Positions 27,710 to 37,141 are shown, numbered from the stretch's first letter. The stretch: 64,000 nt of DNA from Deltaproteobacteria bacterium (GCA_016214985.1 JACRMM010000071.1:1-64000), one strand, 5' to 3'. Numbers and translations: made by a program. The notes: generated by a model not told the origin, from the sequence alone.

Positions 27710-28060
27710 ATGGCACGCATCAAACCGTCGGTTGCGTCGCGCAGTCGACGTCGAAAGATCCTCAAGCAGACCAAAGGGTTCCAGGGTGGGCGCCGGCGCC
27801 TGCTACGCACGGCCACGGAGGCCCTCCACCGCGCGTGGGCGTACGCCTACAACGACCGCAAGCTGCGCAAGCGCGAGTTCCGCGGGCTCTGGATCTCCCG
27901 GATCAGTGCCGCCGCCAAGATGAACGGCATCTCTTACAGCCGGCTCATCGACGCGATGAAGAAGACTGAGGTTCAGCTCAACCGCAAGATGCTGGCGGAG
28001 ATCGCGGTGCGCCACCCGGAGGACTTCGCCCGCCTGGTCCAGGGGATTCGCCCCACCTAG
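27710..28060 (+). CDS. rplT: 50S ribosomal protein L20
   Basis: A 116-residue L20 of normal length. The basic N-terminal helix (RIKPSVASRSRRRKILKQ) and the globular C-terminal domain (FRGLWISRISAAAKMNG, SYSRLIDAMKKTEVQLNRK) are typical. GTGAGGAG lies just before the ATG at 27710. A 116-base gap from rpmI may hold regulatory RNA structure; in other bacteria L20 represses this operon. I did not find a defined L20 pseudoknot. Confidence 0.97.
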   Translation: MARIKPSVASRSRRRKILKQTKGFQGGRRRLLRTATEALHRAWAYAYNDRKLRKREFRGLWISRISAAAKMNGISYSRLIDAMKKTEVQLNRKMLAEIAVRHPEDFARLVQGIRPT

Positions 28061-29122
<1,062 letters not shown>

Positions 29123-29129
29123 GGCCCCG

Positions 29130-31541
29130 ATGCGGATCAGCCTGCAGTGGCTCAAGACCTATGTGGACGTGGCAGAGTCGCCGGAGGACCTGGCGCACCG
29201 GCTGACCATGGGCGGTCTCGAGGTCGGCTCGGTCGAGCGGCTGGGCGAGGGGATCTCCGACGTCGTGGTCGGCCAGATCCTCGAGAAGGGGCGCCACCCC
29301 GACGCCGACCGGCTGAGCCTGTGCCGTGTCACCGACGGCGCCGAGACCTACGACATCGTCTGCGGTGCTACGAACATGGTGGCCGGGGACAAGGTCGCCC
29401 TGGCGCGGGTCGGCGCGAAGCTGCCCGGCGGCGTCGAGATCCGCAAGGCGAAGATCCGGGGGCAGACCTCGCTCGGCATGATGTGCTCCGAGCGGGAGCT
29501 CGGCCTGTCGGAGGGGCACGAGGGAATCCTGATCCTTCCCGCGGAGACGGGCGTGGGGGAGCGGCTCGTGGACGTCCTGGGCCTTCCGGACGCGATCCTC
29601 GAGGTGGAGATCACGCCCAACCGGCCGGACTGCCTGTCGCTCGTGGGCGTGGCCCGGGAGGTGGTCGCCATCACGGGCCGGGAGTTGCGCATCCCCTCTC
29701 CGCGGGTGCCCGAATCGGGCTCCGCCGTGGAGGGGCAGACTTCCGTCGAGATCCTCGCACCCGACCTGTGCCACCGGTACGCGGCCCGCCTCATTCGCGG
29801 CGTCCGGATCGGCCCGTCGCCCTCGTGGATGCGGCGACGGCTCCTGTCCGCGGGCGTGCGGTCGATCAACAACGTGGTCGACGTGACCAACTACGTGCTC
29901 CTCGAGCTCGGCCACCCGCTGCACGCCTTCGACTTCGCGAGGTTGCGGGGCGGCCGGATCGTGGTGAAACGGGCCGGGGAGGGAGAGGTCTTCACGACCC
30001 TCGACGGGCAGGCCCGGCGCCTGGACTCCGAGAGCCTCGTCATCTGTGACGGCGAGGGCGCGGTGGCGCTGGCCGGGATCATGGGAGGGCTCAACTCCGA
30101 GGTCGGCGACGACACGGTCGACGTGCTGCTCGAGAGTGCGTACTTCCTGCCCACCAACATCCGGCGGACCTCGAAAGCACTGGGGCTTCGAACCGAGGCC
30201 TCGTACCGCTTCGAGCGGGGCGCCGACGTCGAGGGGTTGGTCCGGGCCCTGGATCGCTCCGCCGAGCTCATCGTCGAGCTCGCCGGGGGATCGGTGGCGA
30301 AGGGTGTCTGGGACGCCTACCCGACGCCGCATCCGGTCCGGCGGATCGACCTTCGGGTCGCCAAGATCGCCTCGGTCCTCGGCGTCGCGGTGGAGGGGCC
30401 GGCGGCGGCGCGGGCAATGGAGTCCCTGGGCCTTCGCGTGACCGGCCGAACGGACGAAGCGCTCGAGGTCGAGGTCGGGTCCCACCGCGTGGACCTCGAA
30501 CGCGAGATCGACCTGATCGAAGAGGTCGCCCGCGTACGAGGGTACGACGGGATTCCAGAGACCCTGCCCCGGGTGCCCATGTCGTCCGAACCCCCGCCGC
30601 GCGCGACGGTCCTGGCCGACGCGGCGCGCGACCGCCTCGCAGGCCTGGGGCTGCGGGAGGCGATCACCTACAGCTTCATCGACCCCAGGGAAGACGACCG
30701 TCTGGCGCTTCCGGCCTCGTCGCCGCTGCGGCCGAAGGTCGTGCTCCAGAACCCGCTGAGCAGCGAGACCGCGGTCCTTCGCACAAGCCTTCTCCCCGGG
30801 CTGCTCCAGGCCGCCAGCCTCAACACCCGCCGCCAGCTTCGCGACGTGCGGCTCTTCGAGGTCGGCCGGACGTTCCACCCTCGGGAGGGGGCGGACCTGC
30901 CGACCGAGGTGCTCCGGGCCGGGGCCGTGATCACCGGCCGGCGGCACCCTCTGGCGTGGTGGGCGCCCTCGGAGCCCGCGGACTTCTACGACGGCAAAGG
31001 CGCGGTGGAGGAGTTGCTCGCCGGGCTGGGGGTTCGGGGGGTGGTGTTCGACGTCGACACCGGGTGCTCGTGGCTCCAACCCGGACGGGCGGCGCGCGTG
31101 CGGGCCGGCGAGCGAGACCTGGGGTGGTGCGGCGAGGTTCATCCCGCCTGCCGCTCCGCCTACGAGATCCCGGCTGCGGTGGTCGCCTTCGAAATCGACC
31201 TGGAGGCAGCCTCCGCGGCGGCCTGGGCGCCCGATCACTTTGCCGGCCTCGCCCGGTACCCGTCCGTGGAGCGCGACCTCGCGTTCCTGGTCGGCTGCGG
31301 CGTGTCGACCCGTCGGTTCCTGGACGTGATCGCGGAGGTGCGCTCACCCCTCGTTCGTTCGGTGGTGCTCTTCGACGCCTTCGAGGGAGGGCGCCTTCCG
31401 CCCGGAACCGTGAGTCTTGCCTTCCGAGTTACCTACCGCGCCGACGACCGAACCCTCACCGAGGCCGAGGTCTCCGACGTAGAGAAGATCATTGCCGAGC
31501 GCGTCGCAGGCGCCCTCGGCGCGAGGCTGCGCGATGCGTGA
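29130..31541 (+). CDS. pheT: phenylalanyl-tRNA synthetase beta subunit
   Basis: An 803-residue beta subunit of normal length and full domain order: the EMAP-like tRNA-binding domain (about 40-150; VVGQILEKGRHPDADRLSLC), B3/B4 editing domain (about 210-385; SINNVVDVTNYVLLELGHP), B5 (about 400-470), class II-like core (about 480-690), and the ferredoxin-fold anticodon-binding domain at the C-terminus (YPSVERDLAFLV ... TYRADDRTLTEAEV). It is followed by ihfA, as in many Gram-negative bacteria. Confidence 0.97.
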   Translation: MRISLQWLKTYVDVAESPEDLAHRLTMGGLEVGSVERLGEGISDVVVGQILEKGRHPDADRLSLCRVTDGAETYDIVCGATNMVAGDKVALARVGAKLPGGVEIRKAKIRGQTSLGMMCSERELGLSEGHEGILILPAETGVGERLVDVLGLPDAILEVEITPNRPDCLSLVGVAREVVAITGRELRIPSPRVPESGSAVEGQTSVEILAPDLCHRYAARLIRGVRIGPSPSWMRRRLLSAGVRSINNVVDVTNYVLLELGHPLHAFDFARLRGGRIVVKRAGEGEVFTTLDGQARRLDSESLVICDGEGAVALAGIMGGLNSEVGDDTVDVLLESAYFLPTNIRRTSKALGLRTEASYRFERGADVEGLVRALDRSAELIVELAGGSVAKGVWDAYPTPHPVRRIDLRVAKIASVLGVAVEGPAAARAMESLGLRVTGRTDEALEVEVGSHRVDLEREIDLIEEVARVRGYDGIPETLPRVPMSSEPPPRATVLADAARDRLAGLGLREAITYSFIDPREDDRLALPASSPLRPKVVLQNPLSSETAVLRTSLLPGLLQAASLNTRRQLRDVRLFEVGRTFHPREGADLPTEVLRAGAVITGRRHPLAWWAPSEPADFYDGKGAVEELLAGLGVRGVVFDVDTGCSWLQPGRAARVRAGERDLGWCGEVHPACRSAYEIPAAVVAFEIDLEAASAAAWAPDHFAGLARYPSVERDLAFLVGCGVSTRRFLDVIAEVRSPLVRSVVLFDAFEGGRLPPGTVSLAFRVTYRADDRTLTEAEVSDVEKIIAERVAGALGARLRDA

Positions 31542-31587
31542 GCGAGCGGGGAACGTGCCAACCATGGAAAGGAGCAGAAGAACGGCC

Positions 31588-31866
31588 ATGACCAAGTCCG
31601 ATATCGTCGAGAAGGTCCACGAGCGAGTCGGAAGTTTCTCGAAGAAGCGCTCGTCCGAGGTGGTCACCCTCGTGCTGGACCTCATCAAGGAGGCGTTGGA
31701 AAAAGGCGACAAGGTCAAGATCAGCGGCTTCGGAAACTTCGAGATCCGAAACAAGGAGCCGCGCAAGGGCCGGAATCCGCAGACCGGCGAAGAGATCGTG
31801 ATCTCGGAACGCCGGGTGCTGACCTTCAAGGCCAGCCAGGTGCTCAAGGAGCGCCTGAACGGATAA
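31588..31866 (+). CDS. ihfA: integration host factor alpha-like DNA-binding protein
   Basis: A 92-residue HU/IHF-family DNA-bending protein. It shows TKSDIVEKVHERVG, the beta-arm region KVKISGFGNFEIRNKEPRKG, the DNA-intercalating tip segment RNPQTGE with its Pro, and the C-terminal helix TFKASQVLKERL. The location right after pheT is the standard ihfA position. The ATG at 31588 gives the family N-terminus; ATG at 31564 (8 residues longer) has no better ribosome site. Confidence 0.92.
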   Translation: MTKSDIVEKVHERVGSFSKKRSSEVVTLVLDLIKEALEKGDKVKISGFGNFEIRNKEPRKGRNPQTGEEIVISERRVLTFKASQVLKERLNG

Positions 31867-31933
31867 CGGCGTTGCGCTCCGGGGGGTGCCCCTGCTATCA
31901 TCCAGCCCTCCTCTCGGCTGAGAAGGGCGACCC

Positions 31934-32284
31934 GTGGGGCCACAGGCGATCCCCCAGAAGCTGTACTACCGCCTCGGCGAAGTGGCCGAGGTCGCGGGAG
32001 TCAAAGAGCACGTCCTCCGCTACTGGGAGGCCGAGTTCGCGTTTCGGGCGTCCGGGAAGGACGAAGGAAACCAGGGGCTATACACCCAGAAGGATCTCGA
32101 AAAGGTCCTGGCCATCAAGAAGCTCCTCGTCGAGGAGCGCCACTCCGTCGCGAGCGCCAAGAAGAGGCTGCGCGATGAAATTGTGAAGGTCAGGGACGCG
32201 GATCCTCGCGAGGAGCGGAAGCGCCTGCTTCGGCAGGTTCTCTCCGAGGTGGGAGAGTTGGTGAACATCCTGGATCGGCCGTGA
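31934..32284 (+). CDS. MerR-family regulator
   Basis: A 116-residue protein with an N-terminal MerR winged helix: KLYYRLGEVAEVAGVKEHVLRYWEAEF, then NQGLYTQKDLEKVLAIKKLLVEE. A short C-terminal helical tail (about 75-115) lacks the Cys residues of metal sensors. MerR proteins of this size after ihfA are widespread in deltaproteobacteria, with unknown effectors. The start is GTG at 31934, with GAAGGGCG upstream. It is the last gene before tRNA-Pro. Confidence 0.88.
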   Translation: MGPQAIPQKLYYRLGEVAEVAGVKEHVLRYWEAEFAFRASGKDEGNQGLYTQKDLEKVLAIKKLLVEERHSVASAKKRLRDEIVKVRDADPREERKRLLRQVLSEVGELVNILDRP

Positions 32285-32318
32285 AGTCCACCCGGGCCGA
32301 GCCCAGGTACGATCGTGT

Positions 32319-32395
32319 CGGGACGTAGCGCAGTCTGGTAGCGCACCTGAATGGGGTTCAGGGGGTCGGAGGTTCGAATCCTCTCGTCCCGACCA
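32319..32395 (+). tRNA. tRNA-Pro(GGG)
   Basis: A complete cloverleaf with acceptor CGGGACG/CGTCCCG, D-arm GCGC/GCGC, anticodon stem CCTGA/TCAGG around ATGGGGT (anticodon GGG), T-arm GGAGG/CCTCT with TTCGAAT, and encoded CCA. Length 77. The DNA composition and gene content change immediately downstream, as expected where an element has integrated at a tRNA 3' end. Confidence 0.96.
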
Positions 32396-32403
32396 GCAAA
32401 GCC

Positions 32404-32435
32404 AAGGGGTTACAGGTTGCGGCCTGTAACCCCTT
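32404..32435 (+). terminator. 13-bp hairpin after tRNA-Pro
   Basis: AAGGGGTTACAGG and CCTGTAACCCCTT are perfect reverse complements around a 6-base loop, 8 bases after the tRNA, and are followed by TTGTGCTTTG. It probably terminates the tRNA transcript, or is part of an attachment site, because a degenerate copy of the tRNA end and this hairpin recurs near 52670. Confidence 0.6.
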
Positions 32436-32571
32436 TGTGCTTTGTGGTCCTGGGGTACACGCTGGCGTACTCAGCGGGTCCCAGAGGCGGCGATCAACGC
32501 CGGGGCACAAGGGGGAGGCTGGCAGACCGTCAACGACCTGCGCCTCGGTGGCGTGGTGAAGGAAGAACAAG

Positions 32572-34170
32572 ATGCTCGATGCGGATACAATCGTTATTGG
32601 GTCCGGCGCCGGAGGGCTCACGGCAGCTTTGGCCTTGGCGCAAGCGGGCGAACGCGTGCTTGTGTTAGAACGACACGCCATACCAGGAGGATTGTGTCAA
32701 AGTTTTCAGAAGGGAGGCTACCGCTTCAGCCCCGGCGTCCATTACATAGGGGAACTTGGTCCAGGGGGATCATTGAGGAGCATTTATGAAGGGCTAGGCG
32801 TCGCAGGCGACTTGACTTTCCTTGAGATGAACCCCCAGGGGTTTGAGCACATTTATATCGGAGACGAGATCTTCGACCTTCCCAGTGGCAAGGATGCCAT
32901 GGTCGAGCGCTTCACCGAGCGATTCCCGGACCAAGCCAAAGGGATCCACGACTACCTCCATCTTGTCTATACGGTCTGCAAGGAGATGGCCTGCATCCCA
33001 GACACCAAGAGTTTCCTGGACTTCCTGACCGTTCCCTACCGGACTCGGCACATGGGTCGTTACGGGCTCTACAGCCTCGAAAGGATCCTTCGAGAACGGA
33101 TCTCCGATCCGTTGCTACGCGCTTTTCTCTCCATTCAATGCGGCGACCACGGTCTGCCCCCTTCCAAGGTCCCCTTTGTCCTGCACGCGCCGGTGGCGGG
33201 GCATTATGTCAACGGCGGGTACTACCCACTTGGGGGTGCCACCTCCATACCGACGGCCTTGATCCGGGGCCTTCGCAGAGAAGGAGGGAACATTTGGTTG
33301 TCGAGCCCGGTCGAAAAGATACTGATCGAAAAGAGAGGTGGTCGGCGGCACGCGATCGGGGTCCGCCTTGGGGCGGGCGTCGAGCTTCGTGCCAACCGAG
33401 TGGTTTCCAATGCCACCCCGCATGTCACCTATGAGCGCCTCGTGGGCCGACAGCACCTCAGTTCTGGCCTCCGGCGAAAGCTCGACCGCACGACCTACTC
33501 CATAGCGGCTCTGACCCTCTTTCTGGCCACCGATCTCGACCTCGAATCCATGGGCATGGATTCCGGAAACTATTGGTACGCTCCCAGCGGAGATTTCGAA
33601 TCCATATTTGTCAATGCTCAGGACCCAGACACGGTAAACGACCCACTCCCTGGCCTATGTTTTGGGATCACCAGCATAAAGGACCCAAGCAATTCACAGA
33701 GCGGCCATCACACCATAGAAGTTGTGCGTCTTATTACGTATGAAGCCTTCAGACCCTACGCAGCAACGATACATGGGAGCCGACCGGAAGGGTACATAGC
33801 ACTAAAGAGCAAACTGACTGCAGCCATACTGAGTTCACTCCAATTATTTATTGCAGGTATCGGAGACCACGTGGTGTTTAGTGAGCTGGGGACCCCGCTT
33901 ACGAACGACCACTACGTAGATTCTACAAGAGGTGGCTGCTATGGAACCGAGAAGGTGCTGAAACAAATCGGCCCGTTCAGCTTCAAACAATTCTCGGAGA
34001 TCGACGGCCTTTGCCTTTGCGGCGCAAGCACTCTCGGCCATGGCGTGTCTGGGGCCACGATGTCCGGACTCGCACTTGCTGGAGGAATCCTGGGTTGTCG
34101 GCCGAAGGAACTGCTCAGGGCAACGGGCCACGAATTGCGAATCATCCAGGCGGGACAACGCGATCATTGA
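32572..34170 (+). CDS. FAD-dependent retinol saturase / phytoene-desaturase-like oxidoreductase
   Basis: A 532-residue flavoprotein of the carotenoid isomerase/RetSat/CrtI family. The N-terminal dinucleotide site is TIVIGSGAGGLTAALALAQAG with the acidic VLVLERH after it and GGLCQSF. The C-terminal FAD motif is GLCLCGASTLGHGVSGATMSGL. The middle carries YYPLGGATSIPTALIRGL. No carotenoid genes are nearby, so the substrate is open. Codon use is clearly less GC-rich than the translation genes, especially after about 33500, which suggests horizontal acquisition. The ATG at 32572 has GGAAG upstream. It is the first gene after tRNA-Pro. Confidence 0.83.
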   Translation: MLDADTIVIGSGAGGLTAALALAQAGERVLVLERHAIPGGLCQSFQKGGYRFSPGVHYIGELGPGGSLRSIYEGLGVAGDLTFLEMNPQGFEHIYIGDEIFDLPSGKDAMVERFTERFPDQAKGIHDYLHLVYTVCKEMACIPDTKSFLDFLTVPYRTRHMGRYGLYSLERILRERISDPLLRAFLSIQCGDHGLPPSKVPFVLHAPVAGHYVNGGYYPLGGATSIPTALIRGLRREGGNIWLSSPVEKILIEKRGGRRHAIGVRLGAGVELRANRVVSNATPHVTYERLVGRQHLSSGLRRKLDRTTYSIAALTLFLATDLDLESMGMDSGNYWYAPSGDFESIFVNAQDPDTVNDPLPGLCFGITSIKDPSNSQSGHHTIEVVRLITYEAFRPYAATIHGSRPEGYIALKSKLTAAILSSLQLFIAGIGDHVVFSELGTPLTNDHYVDSTRGGCYGTEKVLKQIGPFSFKQFSEIDGLCLCGASTLGHGVSGATMSGLALAGGILGCRPKELLRATGHELRIIQAGQRDH

Positions 34171-34388
34171 TGGCCAAGGAATGCGCTCGGACACCACGCT
34201 GCGTGGGGAAAAGGGCGCCGCCTGAGCCCAGTTTCAACGGAGCGCGCGCAGCGTTGAGGAGCAAGCGGACGGAGTTCGAGGTTTGAGTGCCAAAGCGCAT
34301 GGCGCGGACGGGTCCTTGGTGCAGGGCTGCCTGATGGTGGGCCAGCCTGTTGACGATTACCCAGGTTCCCGGGACCGCTTGCAGCCCC

Positions 34389-34555
34389 ATGCGACCCCTC
34401 TCACGATCCGCCGCTCTTGTCGTCGCCCCCCTGCTCCAGGCTGCCCTCGCCGCCGGCGACTTCTCCGGTCACGTGGTCGCCGTCACCGACGGCGACGCGG
34501 TCAGGGTCCTCGACGGTAGACCTGAGGTGAAGGTGCGCCTCCACGGTGGATCAGA
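34389..34555 (+). pseudogene. truncated thermonuclease (SNase)-like gene
   Basis: About 54 codons encode a signal-peptide-like start (RSAALVVAPLLQAALAAG) and the first strand of a staphylococcal-nuclease fold, FSGHVVAVTDGDAVRVLDGR then VKVRLHG, where intact proteins continue with (I)DAPE. After this the frame loses all resemblance and runs into sequence antisense to the next gene. It is read as a 5' remnant cut by deletion or insertion. Confidence 0.55.
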
Positions 34556-34604
34556 CGTGAACTTTGACCCTCCTCGTCAGCCGAGGGTGCAGCGGCCTCT
34601 GTCC

Positions 34605-35012
34605 TCACTTACCCAACGGCACGTTGAACTTCGCCCGGAACTCCTCTTCCCATGCCGTCGACCATACCATCTTCCATGTGTCACCCTTCTTCACCTCGAT
34701 GGTCTTCGCTTGAATCGCGTTGTATTTTTCGCTCATCTCGCCAGCCACCCGAACCCTCTCGGTGATGTGCCTCGCCAGAACCGCTCTATCGACGTTGGGT
34801 ACGAAAACCCACTGCTTATCTCCCACGCTGACCACGAAGACCCTTTCGTTGGTTATGACGGGATCTTCCATGTCAACCGGGCATCCAATGTTGTTTATGA
34901 CGCAGTTGTATCCAACGATGTTGCCCTCGATCTTTTTCTCTTCGCTCCTTGCAGTCATCGGTGACAAGACCACCAGCAACGCTGCCAACAAAAGGGTAGA
35001 TTTCAGAGTCAT
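34605..35012 (-). CDS. small periplasmic protein of unknown function
   Basis: A 135-residue protein with a clear signal peptide (LKSTLLLAALLVVLSPMTARS). The mature part begins EEKKIEGNIVGYNCVINNIGCP, with two cysteines eight residues apart, and alternates strand-like segments (FVVSVGDKQWVFVPN, ERVRVAGEM, AKTIEVKKGD), suggesting a small beta-barrel (OB-like) fold; this is inference. I do not recognise the family. Composition is AT-richer than the core genes. It stands alone between two decayed genes. Confidence 0.65.
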   Translation of the reverse strand: MTLKSTLLLAALLVVLSPMTARSEEKKIEGNIVGYNCVINNIGCPVDMEDPVITNERVFVVSVGDKQWVFVPNVDRAVLARHITERVRVAGEMSEKYNAIQAKTIEVKKGDTWKMVWSTAWEEEFRAKFNVPLGK

Positions 35013-35135
35013 CTGACACTCCTCTCGGTTATTGTTGCGTTGGTCGTCTTGTGATCGGGGGAAGGGCTCGCCGGCATCCAGCGATTGACGACGGAAACCG
35101 AGCTCCAGCGTGAAGAACTGCGGCGTCAGGCCCGC

Positions 35136-35433
35136 CTAGGGCTCCCGCAGTTTCGCCAGATCCTCCGCTGGGCCGTGGAGCTCCAAGCGGCCAAGGTCTC
35201 TCACTTCCACCACTTCTTGGAGCAGCGGGCCGATGTACTTGAGATGGGCGAGCAAGGCCTCGGCGTACCCCGCGCGCGGGGGCAAGATCGCCGTCGAAGC
35301 TGAAGCCGTAGCAAAGGCAGCCCGGCTTCCGACTCGTCTGTGCGACACAACGCTCACACATGGCCTTGAACGCCCGGAGCTTCCCGGCGCGAACCGTGAA
35401 GTGCGCGTGAAGCACGGGACAATGGTGCAGCAC
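35136..35433 (-). pseudogene. frameshifted antibiotic-biosynthesis-monooxygenase-like gene
   Basis: Two frames join into one ABM-type ferredoxin-fold protein of about 100 residues. The upstream frame reads HCPVLHAHFTVRAGKLRAFK and RKPGCLCYGFSFDGD. The downstream frame, one base back near 35280 in a GCGCGCGGGG run, reads RAGYAEALLAHLKYIGPL and RLELHGPAEDLAKL. Each half by itself is incomplete. The GTG at 35433 would be the start. Either a genuine frameshift or a base-call error; the surrounding debris favours decay. Confidence 0.6.
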
Positions 35434-35472
35434 CTGTCTTGGGTCGCAATGGTCTCATTCCTTTTCTCCGCT

Positions 35473-35499
35473 GCTGTGCGGGCGCGAGGCCCGCACAGC
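35473..35499. repeat. 11-bp perfect hairpin
   Basis: GCTGTGCGGGC and GCCCGCACAGC flank a GCGAG loop. It lies in non-coding DNA between the ABM-like pseudogene and the second mycofactocin precursor gene, about 200 bases downstream of the latter, and could end its transcript. No T tract follows on either strand. Confidence 0.4.
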
Positions 35500-35697
35500 C
35501 AGCGAATGCGGTCCTCGTCTTGCCCAGATCTCGCATCGGGCACCGAGCGCCCGTCCGGGAAGAGCGCGAGATGCCGGTCCTGGGGCTCGGTGGCTTCTAC
35601 GAAGGCCTCAATAGGCACCGAAAAGCACCCTCGCCCGCGGTTTTCCGGGCAAAGTCACAACAAGTGCGGAAGTTGGTTCAGCAGCACGCATGGGCCA

Positions 35698-35811
35698 TCA
35701 GTACACTCCACAGATGCCGTCGATGGCGAGTTCCTCGACGCAGATCTCCTCCAGAACTAGAGGATCCTCCAGCATCGGTTGAAGGATGGTTTCGGTGGCG
35801 GTCTCTTCCAC
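35698..35811 (-). CDS. mftA: second, solitary mycofactocin precursor peptide (MftA-like)
   Basis: A 37-residue peptide whose last 17 residues are EEICVEELAIDGICGVY, with the IDGxCGVY end diagnostic of MftA. In mycofactocin synthesis MftC decarboxylates the C-terminal Tyr and crosslinks it to Val, giving the redox cofactor core. The tail is nearly identical to the MftA encoded at 51124-51240, but the leader differs (TATETILQPMLEDPLVL). The GTG at 35811 follows GGAG; the frame stays open to 35904. No mftB or mftC lies beside it, so it would rely on the enzymes encoded about 15 kb away. It may be a functional spare or a relic of a duplicated cluster. Confidence 0.75.
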   Translation of the reverse strand: MEETATETILQPMLEDPLVLEEICVEELAIDGICGVY

Positions 35812-35933
35812 GGAGCATCTCCTCTGGAGTAGGCGGCCGGCGGCCTCCCCGGCCTTCGGCCGGCCGGAGTTCAGCAGCCAGTCAGACATAGGATCTTGTG
35901 CCATTATGCACCGAGGGCCCGGCGGCGAGCGGC

Positions 35934-36797
35934 CTAGAACACGTGGAGAAGCCTCACCCCGAAGGTGTCGGTCTTGGGGCCGCTCTTCACGGCGAAGTCG
36001 CTGCGGTACTGGACCAGCAGCTGATAGCTCGAGGCGATCCCCATTCCGACCGTGACTTGGGCCGCATGGTTGTTCAATGCGTCGTGCTGCTTTTCGCCGT
36101 CTACCTCTGTCTCGCCGCCCACGTGATAAAAGTAGTCCACAGCCGCGTATATATCCTTGGCTAGGTCATAGCTCAGATGGGTTTCTAGGGTCGCCACTCC
36201 CTCCTGTTTCTTCGTGGTGCTGTCTGCTCCGTAGTCGTTATTGTTCCCGTATATTTCGTAGGCGGCGATAAGGTCCCAATACGTCTTGGCTCCAAGTCCT
36301 TTGACGAACCCTGCTTCTCCTTTGAACGCCCATCGGTTCGCACCCATGTTGAGTGGCCTTTTGTTATCGTAGGCGCCGATGGGCACGGTCAGGAAGGGAG
36401 TTACGCCGAACCAGGTCTTCGTGTCGGGGTTGTTCACCAACCAGATCGTGGACACAAGGATGGGGTCGGAAATGCCGTTGGCGGAGAGGTGGGCCCCGCC
36501 GGTGTCGACCTCCGCATTGCCGGCGGGGATGAGCACCTGAGGGTCGGCTACGAAGGGCCCGATCTTCGTGAAGTAGACGGGCCTGAGGATCGCCACGTTC
36601 TGGACCAGGTTGAAGTCGTCGCTTTGGACGTCACCGTCACCATAAAGCTTGTGGCCGAAGGAATGTTTGAAATACGTGATGAAGAGCGACGTTCCCGGTG
36701 GGGCTGGGATGTAGTCCCTGGCGTCATCGTCGGCAAGCGCGAGCACTGGCGCGCACAGCAGGGAGCCTAGAATGACCGCACCGACCAATGTCTTCAT
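35934..36797 (-). CDS. outer-membrane phenol-degradation MetA-like beta-barrel protein
   Basis: A 287-residue protein with a signal peptide (residues 1-22, ending LALA) and a mature start DDDARDYIPAPPGTSLFI that is typical of the 'MetA-pathway of phenol degradation' family of outer-membrane proteins. The remainder alternates aromatic beta strands and ends in Phe (FGVRLLHVF), the barrel signature. Such proteins are thought to let hydrophobic substrates enter. A strong sigma-54 promoter candidate and activator sites lie upstream, next to a divergent sigma-54 activator gene, so it is very probably induced with the catabolic operons. Confidence 0.82.
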   Translation of the reverse strand: MKTLVGAVILGSLLCAPVLALADDDARDYIPAPPGTSLFITYFKHSFGHKLYGDGDVQSDDFNLVQNVAILRPVYFTKIGPFVADPQVLIPAGNAEVDTGGAHLSANGISDPILVSTIWLVNNPDTKTWFGVTPFLTVPIGAYDNKRPLNMGANRWAFKGEAGFVKGLGAKTYWDLIAAYEIYGNNNDYGADSTTKKQEGVATLETHLSYDLAKDIYAAVDYFYHVGGETEVDGEKQHDALNNHAAQVTVGMGIASSYQLLVQYRSDFAVKSGPKTDTFGVRLLHVF

Positions 36798-36820
36798 AAT
36801 CTGCCTCCTTCACGAGGGGT

Positions 36821-36839
36821 GCGGAGCGAAGCGCTCCGC
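36821..36839 (-). promoter_or_regulatory. 5'UTR hairpin
   Basis: GCGGAGCG and CGCTCCGC are perfect inverted repeats with a 3-base loop, 24 bases upstream of the outer-membrane protein start and inside the leader predicted from the sigma-54 promoter. It probably stabilises the mRNA or affects translation. Confidence 0.4.
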
Positions 36840-36924
36840 TGCTCTGGTCCTTGGTCGCCTTTACGCCGCGCCTTCGCCACTTCCGGCCTTCCCTGCCGGG
36901 CGACGGTTTGCATGACGGGGCCGA

Positions 36925-36941
36925 TACAAGCCCCGTGCCCG
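36925..36941 (-). promoter_or_regulatory. sigma-54 (-24/-12) promoter candidate
   Basis: Read on the minus strand the sequence is CGGGCACGGGGCTTGTA, matching the consensus YTGGCACGRNNNTTGCW at 12 of 14 defined positions; the -24 GG and the -12 G are present, but the -12 C is T. It would start transcription about 115 bases before the outer-membrane gene. Two activator-type dyads lie roughly 140-165 bases further upstream, the usual enhancer distance. Confidence 0.55.
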
Positions 36942-37044
36942 TCCGGCCCGTACCGGGCAAAACAATGTTTGCTTTGGAGGACAGTCCACCGGCGGGTATT
37001 ATGCCCTTGCGAGGGGATGGGAGGGGACGCTTCGAGACAGGGTT

Positions 37045-37086
37045 TGTTCTGATCCGAAACAGGGGAATTTGTCCGATTATCGGACA
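37045..37086. promoter_or_regulatory. tandem dyad activator sites (UAS)
   Basis: Two 17-bp dyads with centres 25 bp apart: TGTTCTGATCCGAAACA (37045-37061, imperfect) and TGTCCGATTATCGGACA (37070-37086, perfect outside the TTA centre). They lie in the region between the outer-membrane gene and the sigma-54 activator gene. Near-identical sites with the same spacing occur at 45867-45908. They are likely binding sites for the adjacent activator. Confidence 0.55.
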
Positions 37087-37141
37087 GGCAGAGGGTCAAG
37101 TAAGGAGACGGGGGCTTCGGGGGTCGACGCGGGAGTTGCTC

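Noticed and set aside
34142-34390. An 82-codon minus-strand frame after the flavoprotein gene
   Set aside because: No motif and no ribosome site; it lies opposite the flavoprotein end and the nuclease remnant.
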